Shown here in pieces: positions 1 to 9,974 of a stretch of 64,000 nt of DNA. The notes beneath the pieces were generated by a model. That model had not been told where the DNA came from. It saw nothing but the letters and a program-made list of their open reading frames with translations, and searched no databases. A program made the translations under genes and the position numbers. The stretch's first letter is position 1, and each line of letters starts with the position of its first letter. This stretch comes from Pseudomonas indica NBRC 103045 (GTDB lineage: Bacteria > Pseudomonadota > Gammaproteobacteria > Pseudomonadales > Pseudomonadaceae): contig NZ_BDAC01000001.1 in NCBI RefSeq assembly GCF_002091635.1, positions 515,304 to 579,303 on the forward strand. Direction: 5' to 3'.

Positions 1-241
1 CAATTGCACTCACCCTGAGCGCTGCGCTGCTCCCAACGGTTGGAGGACCTTGCTGACTGTTTTTCGGGATAGCCTTGATCGACGGATGCAGGCTCTTTAA
101 AGCATGCACAACGTAGGGGACCAACCACACGCTGGGCATTCGGTAAGGGGCTTGTTGCGTCGTTTAATGTGACTGTCTAATCAGGTCCATGGCACAGCGA
201 GATCTCTACAGTCGGCGCTCTGGCTGAGCTTTCGGACCAGC
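1..241. other. Left window edge, no gene seen
   Basis: No open reading frame with a convincing start and codon pattern is visible here, and I recognise no RNA gene. The stretch lies downstream of the OprD-type porin gene and its terminator, so it is probably intergenic or the edge of a neighbouring gene cut by the window. Confidence 0.4.
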
Positions 242-266
242 GAAAAAAGAGGCGCCCGTAGGCGCC
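242..266 (-). terminator. Rho-independent terminator of the OprD-type porin gene
   Basis: Read on the minus strand there is a GGCGCC-TACG-GGCGCC hairpin followed at once by TCTTTTTT. It sits about 85 bases past the porin stop codon and fits an intrinsic terminator. Confidence 0.75.
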
Positions 267-270
267 GAGG

Positions 271-301
271 ATTACCTCCAAGGGAGCACAATGGAGGTAA
301 T
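271..301. repeat. Inverted repeat upstream of the terminator
   Basis: ATTACCTCCA at 271-280 is matched by TGGAGGTAAT at 292-301, a perfect 10-base stem with an 11-base loop. It lies just before the intrinsic terminator and may protect the 3' end of the porin mRNA. Confidence 0.6.
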
Positions 302-350
302 GGTGATGGATCGGGGTGAACACCTTGCGAGCCGTTCATCCCAGTGCCGT

Positions 351-1676
351 TTACAGCACTTCAAGCGGGTACTCGACGATCAGTCGGAACTCATCCAGGT
401 CCGACTCAAAGTCGGTCGCGCGCGTGGTGGCTTGGCGGATACGGAAAGACAGGTCCTTGAGTGAACCACTCTGGACCACGTACTTGGCCTCGATATCCCG
501 CTCCCAGCGCTTCTGGTTGGTCAGCGGATCGCCGTTGGCATCCCGACGCATGTAGACGGCGTTGGCGTTGGTGTAGTCCGCGTCCCAGCCCTGCGCATAG
601 CGGGTCATGAAACTCAGGCCCGGCACGCCGAAGGATTCCATATCCAGGTCATAGCGAACCTGCCAGGATTGTTCCTTCGGTGAGTTGAAGTCGCTGTACT
701 GGATGGAGTTGTCCAGGTAGATCGAATCAGACTGCCGCAGGTAGTCGAAGTCATCGTCACCGTTGTTGCGCTGATACGCCACGATGACGCTGTGGGCGCC
801 AAACTTCACCCCGGCCTTACCGCTCCAGATGTTGTTGTTGAAGCTACCGAGGAGCTGTTTGCCCTCGTCTACAGCCTTGTAGTAGTTGAACCCACCAATC
901 AGCGCTACGTCATCCGCAAGCGGATAGCTCAGCGTGGTGCCAAAGTAGTACTGGTTCCAGGCGTCCTTGAGGCGGCTGCTGTACAAGCTGACGGCAACGC
1001 TGTCATTCATCAAATAGTCGCCGCCGAAGTAGGCGATCCAGGGCGAGTCCACCGCGCCGGCGTAGAAGGTGGCAAAACCGTCCCGCATGCTGCTGGAGTT
1101 AGGCTGGCTCATCGCATGCAAGCGCCCCCCCTGCAGGGTCAGTCCATCGATGCTGGTATTGGCGAGGGTAATACCCCGGAAGCTTTCCGGGAGCAGGCGC
1201 GAATCGCCGTATTGCACCACCGGCGTCACCGGGAACACATCTCCGGCTTTGATGACGGTATCCATGAAGCGGGCTTTCACTGCGCTCCCGACCTTGGAGT
1301 AATCATCTTCGGGCTGACCCGCGCTGTTGTATGGCATGACGTCGACCGAGCCACCGGCACCTGAGCGGCCGTCACCCGAGTCGAGCTTGATCCCCAGCAT
1401 CGCAAAGGCATCGATTCCGAAGCCTACCGTGCCCTCGGTGAAGCCCGACTCGAAGCGTCCCATGATGCCGTGGGCCCACTCTTCGGAAAAACCGTTGCCG
1501 GTGCGACTCGACTGTCCTTTGCGGAAATCGCGATTGAAGTAAAGGTTGCGGTTGAGGATGGTGAGGCTGCTGCCCTCAATGAATCCTTCAGGCTTTGGCT
1601 CATCGGCCATTGCGCCGTGTCCAACGCTGATGCCCAACGCAATGAGCGAGAGGCCAAACAGGCTCTTGTTGTTCAT
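351..1676 (-). CDS. OprD-family outer membrane porin
   Basis: A 441-residue protein with a cleavable signal peptide (residues 1 to about 24, ending in GAMA before DEPKPEG), then the N-terminal block of OprD-family porins (IEGSSLTILNRNLYFNRDFR, about 33-52). Alternating aromatic and charged beta-strand patterns run to the end. The family forms 18-stranded barrels that admit small substrates such as amino acids or organic acids; the substrate cannot be read from the sequence. AGGAG lies 6 to 7 bases before the ATG. It is the last gene before the left edge, in the same orientation as the copper genes and behind a CopR-like box, so co-regulation with metal genes is inferred. Length is normal for the family. 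Confidence 0.9.
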   Translation of the reverse strand: MNNKSLFGLSLIALGISVGHGAMADEPKPEGFIEGSSLTILNRNLYFNRDFRKGQSSRTGNGFSEEWAHGIMGRFESGFTEGTVGFGIDAFAMLGIKLDSGDGRSGAGGSVDVMPYNSAGQPEDDYSKVGSAVKARFMDTVIKAGDVFPVTPVVQYGDSRLLPESFRGITLANTSIDGLTLQGGRLHAMSQPNSSSMRDGFATFYAGAVDSPWIAYFGGDYLMNDSVAVSLYSSRLKDAWNQYYFGTTLSYPLADDVALIGGFNYYKAVDEGKQLLGSFNNNIWSGKAGVKFGAHSVIVAYQRNNGDDDFDYLRQSDSIYLDNSIQYSDFNSPKEQSWQVRYDLDMESFGVPGLSFMTRYAQGWDADYTNANAVYMRRDANGDPLTNQKRWERDIEAKYVVQSGSLKDLSFRIRQATTRATDFESDLDEFRLIVEYPLEVL

Positions 1677-1808
1677 TTTATACTCCTGGCGTGATTGGCA
1701 GTTCTTCTGTTAGTGGTTTCTTATTAAGAACAGGTGATGCGCCAAGTCCGCTGATACGCACCACGGCCATAGTTCCACACGCCAACTAACGCCAGGATGA
1801 CTTCAAAA

Positions 1809-1822
1809 TTACTTTTCTGTCA
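1809..1822. promoter_or_regulatory. CopR/CzcR-like box ahead of the porin gene (degenerate)
   Basis: AATTAC-TTTTCT-GTCAGC matches the better boxes at 2279-2292 and 8824-8837 except for one base in the right half (GTCA in place of GTAA). It lies about 135 bases upstream of the porin start. Binding by a CopR-type response regulator is inference. Confidence 0.4.
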
Positions 1823-1873
1823 GCAAAAAGTAAGCAAGTAGCGTTCAAATCCACCTGCGCTTTTGTTCATTAA

Positions 1874-2206
1874 TTAACCGCCATGGGGACAGCCAAAACC
1901 TTGGACGCGGTATTCAATGGTGTGCAGCTCGCCTTGGGAGTCCTCATAAGTCATACGTGCCGGCACCACGCCGCAGGCACTGCTGCTGGGCGTAACGCTC
2001 ACAACTTTGGCGATGTCCAAATTCATCCCGTACTTATAGTGCTTTACGTCCGGCACAGCCTTGCCCTGTGTTTCAGCATACTGCGCCATGGCTTTCTCAT
2101 TGGACTGGAGCATTCGCCCAAATACCCGGTCGGCTCCGCCTTCGGCTAATGCAAACGATGAAACTGCCAGAAGGGATATCGTCATGACTGTTTGGATTGC
2201 TTTCAT
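1874..2206 (-). CDS. DUF2790-family small exported protein
   Basis: About 110 residues. A signal peptide (MKAIQTVMTISLLAVSSFALA) is followed by the DUF2790 region, with VPDVKHYKYGMNLDIAKVVS and a C-terminal YRVQGFGCPHGG; two cysteines flank the domain (ACGVVP and FGCPHG). The family is known mainly from Pseudomonas and is often found among metal- or antibiotic-responsive genes; its biochemical role is unknown. I chose the ATG at 2206 over the GTG three codons upstream because AAGGTGG sits 5 bases before the ATG. The gene has its own CopR-like box and lies between the Cus efflux operon and the porin gene, in the same direction as both. Confidence 0.8.
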   Translation of the reverse strand: MKAIQTVMTISLLAVSSFALAEGGADRVFGRMLQSNEKAMAQYAETQGKAVPDVKHYKYGMNLDIAKVVSVTPSSSACGVVPARMTYEDSQGELHTIEYRVQGFGCPHGG

Positions 2207-2278
2207 TCCATCCACCTTAATGTCGGTTTACCCACTGGAATGTTAGAAAACCCACCTGTCATAAAGCTGAGGCGAAAA

Positions 2279-2292
2279 TTACATTTTGGTAA
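2279..2292. promoter_or_regulatory. CopR/CzcR-like TTAC-N6-GTAA box
   Basis: A perfect TTAC-N6-GTAA dyad inside AATTACATTTTGGTAAGC, about 75 bases upstream of the DUF2790 gene. The flanks match the boxes before the porin and the cus operon, which makes a shared metal-responsive regulator likely. Confidence 0.55.
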
Positions 2293-2416
2293 GCGATATG
2301 CCAGAAACTGGCAAATAACAGGAGGCAAGCGGCAATCTTTCAGGCGCTTATTAAGCATGGAGATTAAAACTTACAATTCGCGCAAAATTTGAAGTAAATC
2401 AAGTTGCAGTTAAAGC

Positions 2417-2454
2417 GCTAACTGCAGGAAGAATTTTTCCTTCCTGCAGTTAGC
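2417..2454. terminator. Strong hairpin after cusA, probable terminator
   Basis: GCTAACTGCAGGAAG (2417-2431) pairs perfectly with CTTCCTGCAGTTAGC (2440-2454), a 15-base stem with an 8-base loop, 10 bases past the cusA stop. There is no long T run on the minus strand, so termination may be partial or the hairpin may mainly stabilise the mRNA end. Confidence 0.6.
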
Positions 2455-2464
2455 TGTTACTCGC

Positions 2465-5400
2465 TTAAGATCGCGCCGAGACTGCGTGTCGATTGTTCAA
2501 GGGCGCTCGTAGGTGCCGGCGACGCATCAGGCAGTAGGCTGCCGGGAGGACGAACAGCGACAGCAAGGGTGCAGTCACCATGCCGCCGACCATCGGAGCG
2601 GCGATACGGCTCATGATCTCGCTGCCGGTGCCGCTGCCCCAGAGGATCGGCAGCAGACCGGCGATGATCACCGCCACCGTCATGGCCTTCGGTCGCACAC
2701 GCTGCACGGCGCCTTCGCGAATTGCCGCGAGCAGACCCTCCTCAGTCGCGTCGCCGGCATCTTCGCGCTCGGCCCAGGCATTCTTCAGGTAGAGCAGCAT
2801 GATCACGCCGAACTCAGCGGCGACGCCGGCCAAAGCAATGAATCCAACGCCGGTGGCCACTGACAGGTTGTAGCCGAGCAGATAGAGGAACCACATCCCT
2901 CCGGTCAGGGCGAACGGCAGGGTAGCCATGATCAGGAAGGCCTCGTCGAAACGAGCAAAGGTCAGGTAAAGCAGAACGAAGATGATCAGCAGCGTGGCCG
3001 GTACCACCAACTTAAGCCGTGCATTGGCCCGTTCGAGAAACTCGAACTGCCCCGAGTAGGTAAGGCTCATCCGCGGTTTCAGCTCGACCTGCTCGCTGAC
3101 GACCTTGCGCAGGTCGGCCACCACCGAGGCGATATCCCGACCACGCACGTCGATATACACCCAGCCGGAGGGCCGGGCATTTTCGCTTTTCAACATGGGC
3201 GGACCGTCGGTGGTCTTGATCCTCGCCACCATGCCCAGGGTGATTTGCAGACCCTGCGGAGTGAAGATCGGCAACTGCTCCAGAGCCTCTGGCGAATCTC
3301 GCCACTCCCGTGGGTAGCGCACGCTGATCGGGAAGCGCGCCAAGCCTTCGATGGTTTCGCCGATGTTCTCGCCGCCGATGGCACTTGCCACGATGGACTG
3401 GACGTCAGCGATGTTCAGCCCATAGCGCGCGGCGGCCTGGCGATCGATGTCGACATCGACGTAGCGACCGCCGGTGAGGCGTTCGGCGAGCGCCGAGCTG
3501 ACACCTGGTACTGTCTTGGCGACCTGTTCCACCGCCTGGGTAACGGCATCGATGTGCGCCAGGTTGGGACCGGCGACCTTAACTCCAATCGGGCTCTTGA
3601 TCCCGGTCGCGAGCATGTCGATACGGTTGCGGATCGGTGGAATCCAGATGTTGGTCAGTCCCGGCACCTTCACCACCCGGTCCAGTTCTTCCACTAGCTT
3701 TTCCGGGGTCATGCCCGCGCGCCATTCTTCGCGTGGTTTGAACTGGATAGTGGTCTCGAACATCTCCAAAGGCGCCGGGTCGGTGGCCGTCTCGGCGCGG
3801 CCCGCCTTGCCAAAGACGTGTTTGACTTCCGGTACTGTCTTGATCAGGCGATCGGTCACCTGCAGCAGCTGGCTGGCCTTCTGTGCGGACAGGCCTGGCA
3901 GTGCCGAGGGCATGTAGAGCAAGTCGCCTTCGTCTAGCGGCGGAAGGAACTCGCCGCCCAACCGCGAGATCGGCCACAGGGCGCTGACAAAGACCACCAC
4001 AGCCACCACCAAAGTCAGTTTGGGATTGCGTAGCACCCACTCCAGTGCGGGCTCGTAAATTCGGATTAGCCCGCGATTCAGCGGGTTCTGCTCTTCCTTC
4101 GGAATGCGCCCGCGAATCCAATAGCCCATCAGCACTGGAACCAAGGTCACCGACAACGCAGCAGCAGTCGCCATGGCGTAGGTCTTGGTGAAGGCCAGCG
4201 GCCCGAACAGGCGGCCCTCCTGTGCCTCCAGGGTAAACACGGGGATAAAGGACAGGGTGATGATCAGCAGGCAGAAAAACAGCGCCGGCCCGACCTCGGC
4301 GGCGGCATCGCTCATCACCTGCCAGTGATGCTTGCCCTTCAATTCCTCGCCTGGGTGGGCGGCATGCCACGCCTCGATCTTCTTGTGGGCGTTCTCGATC
4401 ATCACTACTGCGGCGTCCACCATGGCGCCGATGGCAATGGCAATCCCGCCCAGGGACATGATGTCGGCGTTGATTCCCTGCTTCTGCATGATGATGAAGG
4501 CGATGAGCACGCCGATCGGTAGAGAGATGATCGCCACCAGCGAGGAGCGCAGGTGCCAGAGGAACACTGCACAGACCAAAGCGACCACGATGAACTCCAG
4601 CAGTAGCTTGTGGCTGAGGTTTGTCACCGCGCGATCAATCAACAGACTGCGGTCGTAGGTAGTTACGATTTCCACCCCGGCCGGCAGGCTTTTCTGCAGC
4701 TCGTCCAACTTGGCTTTCACGGCGCCGATGGTCTCGCGAGCGTTCTTGCCACTACGCAAAATCACCACGCCGCCGACCGTCTCGCCCTGGCCATCCAACT
4801 CGGTGATTCCGCGGCGCATCTCCGGCCCTTGCTGAATCGTCGCCACGTCGCCAAGGGTGACTGGCACGCTGCCGTTAACGAGTTTGAGCGGCACGGCGCG
4901 AAAATCGTCCAGCGATTTCAGGTAGCCGGTGGCGCGCACCATGAACTCGGCTTCGGCCAGGGTCAGCACGGCGCCACCAGTTTCCTGGTTCGCCTTGCCG
5001 ATGGCCTCAATCACCGCGTCCTGGGTAATGCCCTGGCTGGCCAGACGCACAGGGTCGAGTACCACCTGGTATTGCTTGACCATGCCACCCACGGTGGCCA
5101 CCTCGGCGACGTTGGGCAGGGTCTTCAGTTCGAACTTGAGAAACCAGTCCTGCAAGGCGCGCAATTGCGCCAGGTCGTGCCTACCGCTGCGATCCACCAG
5201 GGCGTACTGGAAGATCCAGCCCACTCCGGTGGCATCCGGACCTAACGCCGGTTTCGCCGTGGTCGGCAGGCGACTCTGGATCTGGCTGAGGTATTCCAGC
5301 ACGCGGGAACGGGCCCAGTACAAGTCGGTGCCATCCTCGAAAATCACATAGACGAAGCTGTCCCCGAAGAAGGAATAGCCCCGCACCGTTTTCGCCCCCG

Positions 5401-5629
5401 GGACCGAGAGCATGGTGGTCGCCAGCGGATAGGTAACCTGGTTCTCAACAATTTGTGGCGCCTGGCCCGGGTAAGGGGTGCGGATGATCACCTGGACGTC
5501 GGAGAGGTCGGGCAGCGCATCCATCGGCATGTTCTGCACCGACCAGACGCCCCAGGCCGTCGCGAACAGGGTGGCCAGTATGACCAGGAAGCGGTTGGCC
5601 AACGACCAGCGAATCAGCGCGGCAATCAT
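2465..5629 (-). CDS. cusA: CusA, copper/silver efflux RND pump
   Basis: A 1054-residue inner-membrane RND transporter of the heavy-metal (HME) class. It aligns nearly column for column with E. coli CusA as I recall that sequence. The three methionines that bind Cu(I)/Ag(I) in CusA are at the same positions (M573 in GDLLYMPS, M623 in APLEMFE, M672 in RNRIDML). The proton-relay residues are also present: D405 in GAMVDAA, E939 in AAEFGV and K981 in RPKAMT. This supports monovalent copper/silver rather than Zn/Co/Cd (CzcA) specificity. It should form the trimer of a CusCBA complex and export metal from the periplasm. Its start codon overlaps the cusB stop by four bases (ATGA), showing translational coupling. 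The operon order is cusC-cusB-cusA. Confidence 0.96.
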   Translation of the reverse strand: MIAALIRWSLANRFLVILATLFATAWGVWSVQNMPMDALPDLSDVQVIIRTPYPGQAPQIVENQVTYPLATTMLSVPGAKTVRGYSFFGDSFVYVIFEDGTDLYWARSRVLEYLSQIQSRLPTTAKPALGPDATGVGWIFQYALVDRSGRHDLAQLRALQDWFLKFELKTLPNVAEVATVGGMVKQYQVVLDPVRLASQGITQDAVIEAIGKANQETGGAVLTLAEAEFMVRATGYLKSLDDFRAVPLKLVNGSVPVTLGDVATIQQGPEMRRGITELDGQGETVGGVVILRSGKNARETIGAVKAKLDELQKSLPAGVEIVTTYDRSLLIDRAVTNLSHKLLLEFIVVALVCAVFLWHLRSSLVAIISLPIGVLIAFIIMQKQGINADIMSLGGIAIAIGAMVDAAVVMIENAHKKIEAWHAAHPGEELKGKHHWQVMSDAAAEVGPALFFCLLIITLSFIPVFTLEAQEGRLFGPLAFTKTYAMATAAALSVTLVPVLMGYWIRGRIPKEEQNPLNRGLIRIYEPALEWVLRNPKLTLVVAVVVFVSALWPISRLGGEFLPPLDEGDLLYMPSALPGLSAQKASQLLQVTDRLIKTVPEVKHVFGKAGRAETATDPAPLEMFETTIQFKPREEWRAGMTPEKLVEELDRVVKVPGLTNIWIPPIRNRIDMLATGIKSPIGVKVAGPNLAHIDAVTQAVEQVAKTVPGVSSALAERLTGGRYVDVDIDRQAAARYGLNIADVQSIVASAIGGENIGETIEGLARFPISVRYPREWRDSPEALEQLPIFTPQGLQITLGMVARIKTTDGPPMLKSENARPSGWVYIDVRGRDIASVVADLRKVVSEQVELKPRMSLTYSGQFEFLERANARLKLVVPATLLIIFVLLYLTFARFDEAFLIMATLPFALTGGMWFLYLLGYNLSVATGVGFIALAGVAAEFGVIMLLYLKNAWAEREDAGDATEEGLLAAIREGAVQRVRPKAMTVAVIIAGLLPILWGSGTGSEIMSRIAAPMVGGMVTAPLLSLFVLPAAYCLMRRRHLRAPLNNRHAVSARS

Positions 5630-7107
5630 GGCTGGCCTCCGAGTTTTTCCAAACGCTCGACCACCAGACCACTGTCGGTCTGACGTACCGTGACACGGAC
5701 CTTGTCACCCGCCTTGATCCCAGCCATCACGGTGGGATCGGCGAGCGGGTAGGCCATGGTCATGCCCGGCATGCCCACGGTCTCGAATGGCCCATGGGCC
5801 AGGGTAACGCTGGCAGCGTCGATCGCCGTGACCTGCGCGTCGGCTTCGTCCCGCACGGGGGCGGCGGTGGAGGTGGGTTTGCTCTCGGTGGGCGCGGTTA
5901 GGCCTTTGAGACTAGCCTCGGAGTCCAGCAGGAACTGCCCGGAGGCGACCACCTGCTGGCCTTCCGTGAGCCCTTGGGTCACTACGGTGCGGCCGGAACT
6001 TTCCGGCCCAAGCCGGACCTCCACCGGACGATAGCGACCGCCGTCCTCGGCAAGCATGACCAATGCCCGGCGACCCGTGCGCATGACAGCTTCGCTGGAC
6101 ACCCAAAGGACGCTCTGCGCGGTGGAACGATTCAAACGGACCTGGGCAGTCAGGCCGGGACGCAGGCGACCATCGGGATTGGGCAATTCGACGCGAACCC
6201 TCAGCGTGCGGCTGTCCGGATTGGTTTCCGGCAGAATCGCATCGACTGTCCCGGCGAGCACTTCGCCAGGAAAAGCCGGCAGGCGTGCTTCAACTGCCTG
6301 GCCTTGCGCAATCGAGCCAGCTTCTGATTCGGGGACAGCAAGGCTCAGCCAGACGCTGCTCAGACCATTGATGCGCGCCAGATTGGTGCCGGCCGCCACG
6401 GTCATGCCGGTGCGCACATCCAGTTCCTGGATGACGCCACCAATCGGACTGCTCAACGTCAGAACCGGTCGAGACTTGCCGCTGCGTTCGACCTGGCTGA
6501 TCAGTGCCGTCGGCATGCCCAGGAGTTGCAGGCGCTGACGTGCAGCTGCCAACAGGCCGGCATCGCCGTTGTTTTTCAGTGCGAGGAACTCCTCCTGGGC
6601 GGCAGCCCAGTCCGGGATCAGTAGGTCCACCAGCGGCGCCCCAGCCTTGAGCACATCCCCTGGCGCCCGGGCGTAGACCCGTTCGACGAAGCCGCCAGCT
6701 CGCGCCTGGACCACCGCAACTTCTCGTTCGTTGAGGGCCAGCACGCCGACTACATCCAGAGAGTTGGTGAGGGGGCCGCGAGTGACGGTGGCCAGTCGCA
6801 GGCCCAGGTTCTGCGTCAGACTGGGGTCGATGCTGATGGCAGTGCTGTCAGCGCCTTCGTCGGCATATTTGGGCAGCAACTCCATGTCCATGAAGGGCGA
6901 CTTACCCGGCTTGTCGAACTTCTGCTGGGGGCTCATGGGGTCGTACCAGTACAACACCTTGCGTCCGTCCTGAGCGGCGGTGGAGTGCTCGGCAGTCGCC
7001 TTGGAAGCGTCGTCCATGCCGGAGGAGGCGTACCAGTACCCGCCTGCTAACCCCAGGGCGATCGAGAGGCCGCTCAGTAGCGCACCTTTCCAGAATTGTG
7101 CGCTCAT
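5626..7107 (-). CDS. cusB: CusB-type periplasmic adaptor with fused CusF-like domain
   Basis: A 493-residue membrane fusion protein linking CusA to the outer-membrane channel. An N-terminal membrane anchor (about 7-27) is followed by a heavy-metal-binding domain (about 51-81, YWYDPMSP then [10 protein letters not shown]). The barrel-sandwich and beta-barrel domains of the family occupy about 90 to 400. The last 72 residues form a CusF-like copper-chaperone domain, with H438, M449 and M451 matching the CusF ligands His36, Met47 and Met49. The position of the CusF capping tryptophan is a methionine (M446, in GMPGMTM). In E. coli CusF is a separate protein, so the chaperone is here tethered to the pump. 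Four-base ATGA overlaps join it to both cusC and cusA. Confidence 0.94.
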   Translation of the reverse strand: MSAQFWKGALLSGLSIALGLAGGYWYASSGMDDASKATAEHSTAAQDGRKVLYWYDPMSPQQKFDKPGKSPFMDMELLPKYADEGADSTAISIDPSLTQNLGLRLATVTRGPLTNSLDVVGVLALNEREVAVVQARAGGFVERVYARAPGDVLKAGAPLVDLLIPDWAAAQEEFLALKNNGDAGLLAAARQRLQLLGMPTALISQVERSGKSRPVLTLSSPIGGVIQELDVRTGMTVAAGTNLARINGLSSVWLSLAVPESEAGSIAQGQAVEARLPAFPGEVLAGTVDAILPETNPDSRTLRVRVELPNPDGRLRPGLTAQVRLNRSTAQSVLWVSSEAVMRTGRRALVMLAEDGGRYRPVEVRLGPESSGRTVVTQGLTEGQQVVASGQFLLDSEASLKGLTAPTESKPTSTAAPVRDEADAQVTAIDAASVTLAHGPFETVGMPGMTMAYPLADPTVMAGIKAGDKVRVTVRQTDSGLVVERLEKLGGQP

Positions 7108-8360
7108 TGGTGACTCTCCCCGTAGGTGAAGTGGAGCTTGGCGCCGGTCAGGGCACGCTGTCCCTCGATGTCGATGTGATTCAGACGTGCCTCAATCAGC
7201 TCGCGGCGTGCCGCAATAACGGCGGACAGGTCACCCGTGCCGGCGCGGTAGCTGGCCGTGGTCAGGTCGACCTTCTCTTTCGCCAGCGGCAGCAGGCTGT
7301 CCTGACTGCGACGGACCGAGCGGTTCAGGCGCTCGTATTCAGCAAGGTCCGCTTCCAGTTGCTGGGCGCTTTCCCGCGTACGAGCTTCGCGCTCGGCCTC
7401 CAGCTGGTTGAGCTCGGCACGGCGGGCAGCGATCGTGGGGTTCTGTCGGGACCCTGGAAACAGCGGAAGGTCGAAGGTGAACTCCACGCTCACCATGTCG
7501 CCAAACTCACGGGCTCGGCGTTGGTAGTCGACCTCCCAGCTCCAGTCAGGCTTCTTGTCTGCCTCTGCCTCGCGCACTTTGGCTTCCGCCTCGCCGGTGA
7601 TGTGCGCATACGCTGCCAGCTCAGGATTCCGCTCCAGCTTGCCGGCATATTCCGAGGCCGCAATCGGCCAGGCTGGCAGTTCGCCGACCAAAGGCTCGTC
7701 CGCGGCAGGACCGATCCAGCGGCGCAGCGCGGCACGTGCCTCGGCCTGCTGGCGAACCAGTTCGTCCTCCTGCTCGGCGAGTTGGGCCGCCTCCTGTTTC
7801 GCGGTCACCGCATCGGCTGACTGGGCCCGTCCCCCGGCAATTTGCGCGTTTACCGTGGTGGCCAGGAGCCGATTCTCCCGGAACAACTCGCCAAAGAGCG
7901 CTTGCTTGCGCTCGACCGAATAACGGGTGATCCAGGCTTCAGCGGTACCCTGACGAACCTTCAGGCGCTCGATGCGGCCATCTGCGGCCGCGCGATCGAC
8001 GGCTGCATTGGCGACTTCACTGCGCGCCCGGCGCTTGTCGCCGTTGGGCATTTCTTGCATGACCCCGACCATCTGCATGGTCATGAAGTCTTCCTTGAGC
8101 ATCCAGCGGTCGGGGCCGCTAACGGGGTAGTTCTGCACGCCGAGGATCAATTTGGGGTCTGGCAGTTCACCGGCAGGGATGGCCGCACTGCTGGCAGCCT
8201 GAAGTTTGTAAGTCTGCGCGGCGAGCGATGGAGCGTTGTCCTCAGCCAGCCGCAAGGCTTCGTCGAGGGTCAAGTCGGCGGCGTGGCTGGGTGCACCAAT
8301 TACAGATGCCACCAAGGCGGCGATCGGCCAGCCGGTGCAATAGCGTGTGGGGTTCATCAT
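7104..8360 (-). CDS. cusC: CusC/TolC-type outer membrane efflux protein
   Basis: About 418 residues of the outer-membrane factor family, the exit duct of the tripartite CusCBA pump. A signal peptide ends near SHAADLTLDEALRLAEDN, a typical start of mature OMF proteins. Long heptad-rich helices follow (about 170-240 and 300-400) with the repeated halves of the family. The ATG at 8360 has CAGGAA five bases upstream, so the 13 extra in-frame codons before it are unlikely to be used. The end overlaps cusB by ATGA. The signal-peptide region shows no clear lipobox cysteine, unlike E. coli CusC. Confidence 0.92.
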   Translation of the reverse strand: MMNPTRYCTGWPIAALVASVIGAPSHAADLTLDEALRLAEDNAPSLAAQTYKLQAASSAAIPAGELPDPKLILGVQNYPVSGPDRWMLKEDFMTMQMVGVMQEMPNGDKRRARSEVANAAVDRAAADGRIERLKVRQGTAEAWITRYSVERKQALFGELFRENRLLATTVNAQIAGGRAQSADAVTAKQEAAQLAEQEDELVRQQAEARAALRRWIGPAADEPLVGELPAWPIAASEYAGKLERNPELAAYAHITGEAEAKVREAEADKKPDWSWEVDYQRRAREFGDMVSVEFTFDLPLFPGSRQNPTIAARRAELNQLEAEREARTRESAQQLEADLAEYERLNRSVRRSQDSLLPLAKEKVDLTTASYRAGTGDLSAVIAARRELIEARLNHIDIEGQRALTGAKLHFTYGESHQ

Positions 8361-8454
8361 CACGATTCCTGTGAAGTTCCGCTGCGCGGCGTACGGCACG
8401 TACGGAGATTAGCTGCGCCGCGTGAGTAGCGCGGCAGTCAGTCGGGAACAGGAA

Positions 8455-8787
8455 TCAGACGCGGGGGGGATGCCAGATACTGGATGGCGTTCGCTCAGGC
8501 AGGAAGTCGCTGATCGAGGTCATTGCTACGGGGAAAGCCAGGTCCAGAACAGGCTTCAGGAATCTCACCTGCAGGATGCTGACGGTCTTGCACTCCAGGC
8601 CAGGCTTGCACGGCTTGCCATGATCGGAGTTGCCGTGACAGCAGTCCGCACCCGTGTCCATCATTTTGCTCATACCCGCGGACTTCATCGGGCAGGGCTC
8701 CGACGGCGACTGCTCGCCCGCCATCCCGTTGAAGGGAAGCGCGAAGGCGATCAGCAGGAGCAGACACAGGCGCAAGTAGCGTTGCAT
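8455..8787 (-). CDS. Small Cys/Met/His-rich exported protein, CzcI-like
   Basis: About 110 residues: a hydrophobic leader (YLRLCLLLLIAFALPFNGMAG), a short metal-ligand-rich stretch (CPMKSAGMSKMMDTGADCCH then HGKPCKPGLEC), and a proline-rich end. Position as first gene before an OMF-MFP-RND heavy-metal pump and this layout resemble CzcI-type proteins, whose role in metal sensing is poorly defined. It could bind Cu(I) in the periplasm. The ATG at 8787 was chosen because the leader begins there; the 12 upstream codons are not supported, and no strong ribosome-binding site is seen for either start. Copper function is inferred from the neighbours. Confidence 0.65.
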   Translation of the reverse strand: MQRYLRLCLLLLIAFALPFNGMAGEQSPSEPCPMKSAGMSKMMDTGADCCHGNSDHGKPCKPGLECKTVSILQVRFLKPVLDLAFPVAMTSISDFLPERTPSSIWHPPRV

Positions 8788-8823
8788 GCGGGACAGTTTA
8801 GACCGGGCTCTAGGGGCTAACAA

Positions 8824-8837
8824 TTACGATTCTGTAA
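8824..8837. promoter_or_regulatory. CopR/CzcR-like box ahead of the cus operon
   Basis: TTAC-GATTCT-GTAA within AATTACGATTCTGTAAGG, 37 bases upstream of the small CzcI-like gene that opens the cus operon. It shares flanks and spacing with the boxes at 2279 and 1809. No copRS, cusRS or czcRS genes are in the window. Confidence 0.55.
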
Positions 8838-9017
8838 GGCTGGAGCGCGTTCGCCGAGGTTGATCGAGGACTCCACGTTGCCCATTTTTCACGCTCATGT
8901 ACGCCCCTTGCGCCGAACAAAATCCTCCTCTGCTCGTTCATGGAACTCTCGCACACCGGACTCCTTGTGTGCAGCGGCTCTTGTGTGACGCTGATTGAAA
9001 CTTTGCTGCTCCATGCT

Positions 9018-9677
9018 TCAGCCTCCCTGACCCGCTCTCAACCGTGCTCGAAAGCGCGGAATGAACCTGGGTGTAGCACGGGCATAGGCGTCATAAGCGG
9101 CGCCGAACTCCTTGCGCATGTCCCGCTCTTCGGCAACCGCCAAGCGCCCGTACATCACCAGCAACACCGGGAACATCACCAACGTCAGAAGTGTTGGCCA
9201 CTGAAGCAGAAAGCCCAGGAGAATCAGGACAAAGGCTACGTACTGAGGATGTCGAAGCCACGCATAGGGCCCAGCCGTGGCGAGTGAATGTCGGCGCTGT
9301 GCGTGGTACAGCACGTTCCAGGCGGCCGATAGCAGATAGAAGCCGAAGCCCAAGAACACGTAGCTGGCAATGTGCAGCACACTGAAATGCGGATCGCCTT
9401 TTTCACCTAGCAACGTCGACCAAAGATGGCCAACGTCGTGGGACAGCAGATCGAGGTTAGGGAACTTGGATTGCAACCAGCCTGAAAGCAGGTAAATCGT
9501 CAGCGGGAAGCCATACATCTCCACGAACAGGGCGACGATGAACGCAGAAAATGCACCGAAGCTCCTCCAATCTCTGGCAGTCGCCGGTTTGAAGAAACTG
9601 AATGCGAACATGATGAAGATGGCTGAGTTGAGGAAAACCAGAGACCAGAGACCATATGCAGTTTCACCGTGGTTCAT
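9018..9677 (-). CDS. Isoprenylcysteine carboxyl methyltransferase-like membrane protein
   Basis: A 219-residue polytopic membrane protein with about five or six hydrophobic segments. The C-terminal region has the conserved signature of the ICMT/PEMT-like family (GPYAWLRHPQYVAFVLILLG, then AVAEERDMRKEFGAAYDAY). These proteins methylate carboxyl or amino groups of lipid-like substrates; bacterial members next to metal-resistance genes have no assigned substrate. It overlaps the upstream DUF2933 gene by four bases (ATGA), so the two are co-translated. It ends the second copper-associated transcription unit. Confidence 0.8.
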   Translation of the reverse strand: MNHGETAYGLWSLVFLNSAIFIMFAFSFFKPATARDWRSFGAFSAFIVALFVEMYGFPLTIYLLSGWLQSKFPNLDLLSHDVGHLWSTLLGEKGDPHFSVLHIASYVFLGFGFYLLSAAWNVLYHAQRRHSLATAGPYAWLRHPQYVAFVLILLGFLLQWPTLLTLVMFPVLLVMYGRLAVAEERDMRKEFGAAYDAYARATPRFIPRFRARLRAGQGG

Positions 9678-9949
9678 GATGGATCTCCCGGCTTACGCGC
9701 ATCGGTCTTCCCGGAGGGGCCGGAATTGTTCTGGCCTGGGTGATGGTGCCCCCCGTGCCCACGGTGCATGAAGACATGCATCAGTGGGCAGGCGAGTAAA
9801 AGCAGATACGGCAGGGCTCCGACCACATGGGCGAGGTGCTCGGTCAGCAGGAAATAGATTGCGACTCCACCGATCACCACAAGGCCGATTGCGTAACGGG
9901 ATCGCCAGAAGTTGGGGGGCGAACCATGTTTATCGGATGGTTGGTTCAT
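9674..9949 (-). CDS. DUF2933-family small membrane protein, His-rich tail
   Basis: 91 residues with two hydrophobic segments (about 17-35 and 41-58) and a histidine cluster after them (HVFMHRGHGGHHHPG). Such DUF2933 proteins are commonly found beside copper and silver resistance genes; the histidines and methionines could ligate metal. It lies between a Met-rich periplasmic protein and the ICMT-like gene, with a four-base overlap with the latter. Function is not established. Confidence 0.75.
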   Translation of the reverse strand: MNQPSDKHGSPPNFWRSRYAIGLVVIGGVAIYFLLTEHLAHVVGALPYLLLLACPLMHVFMHRGHGGHHHPGQNNSGPSGKTDARKPGDPS

Positions 9950-9974
9950 GGCGTCTCCTCGGAAGGGTGATGAG

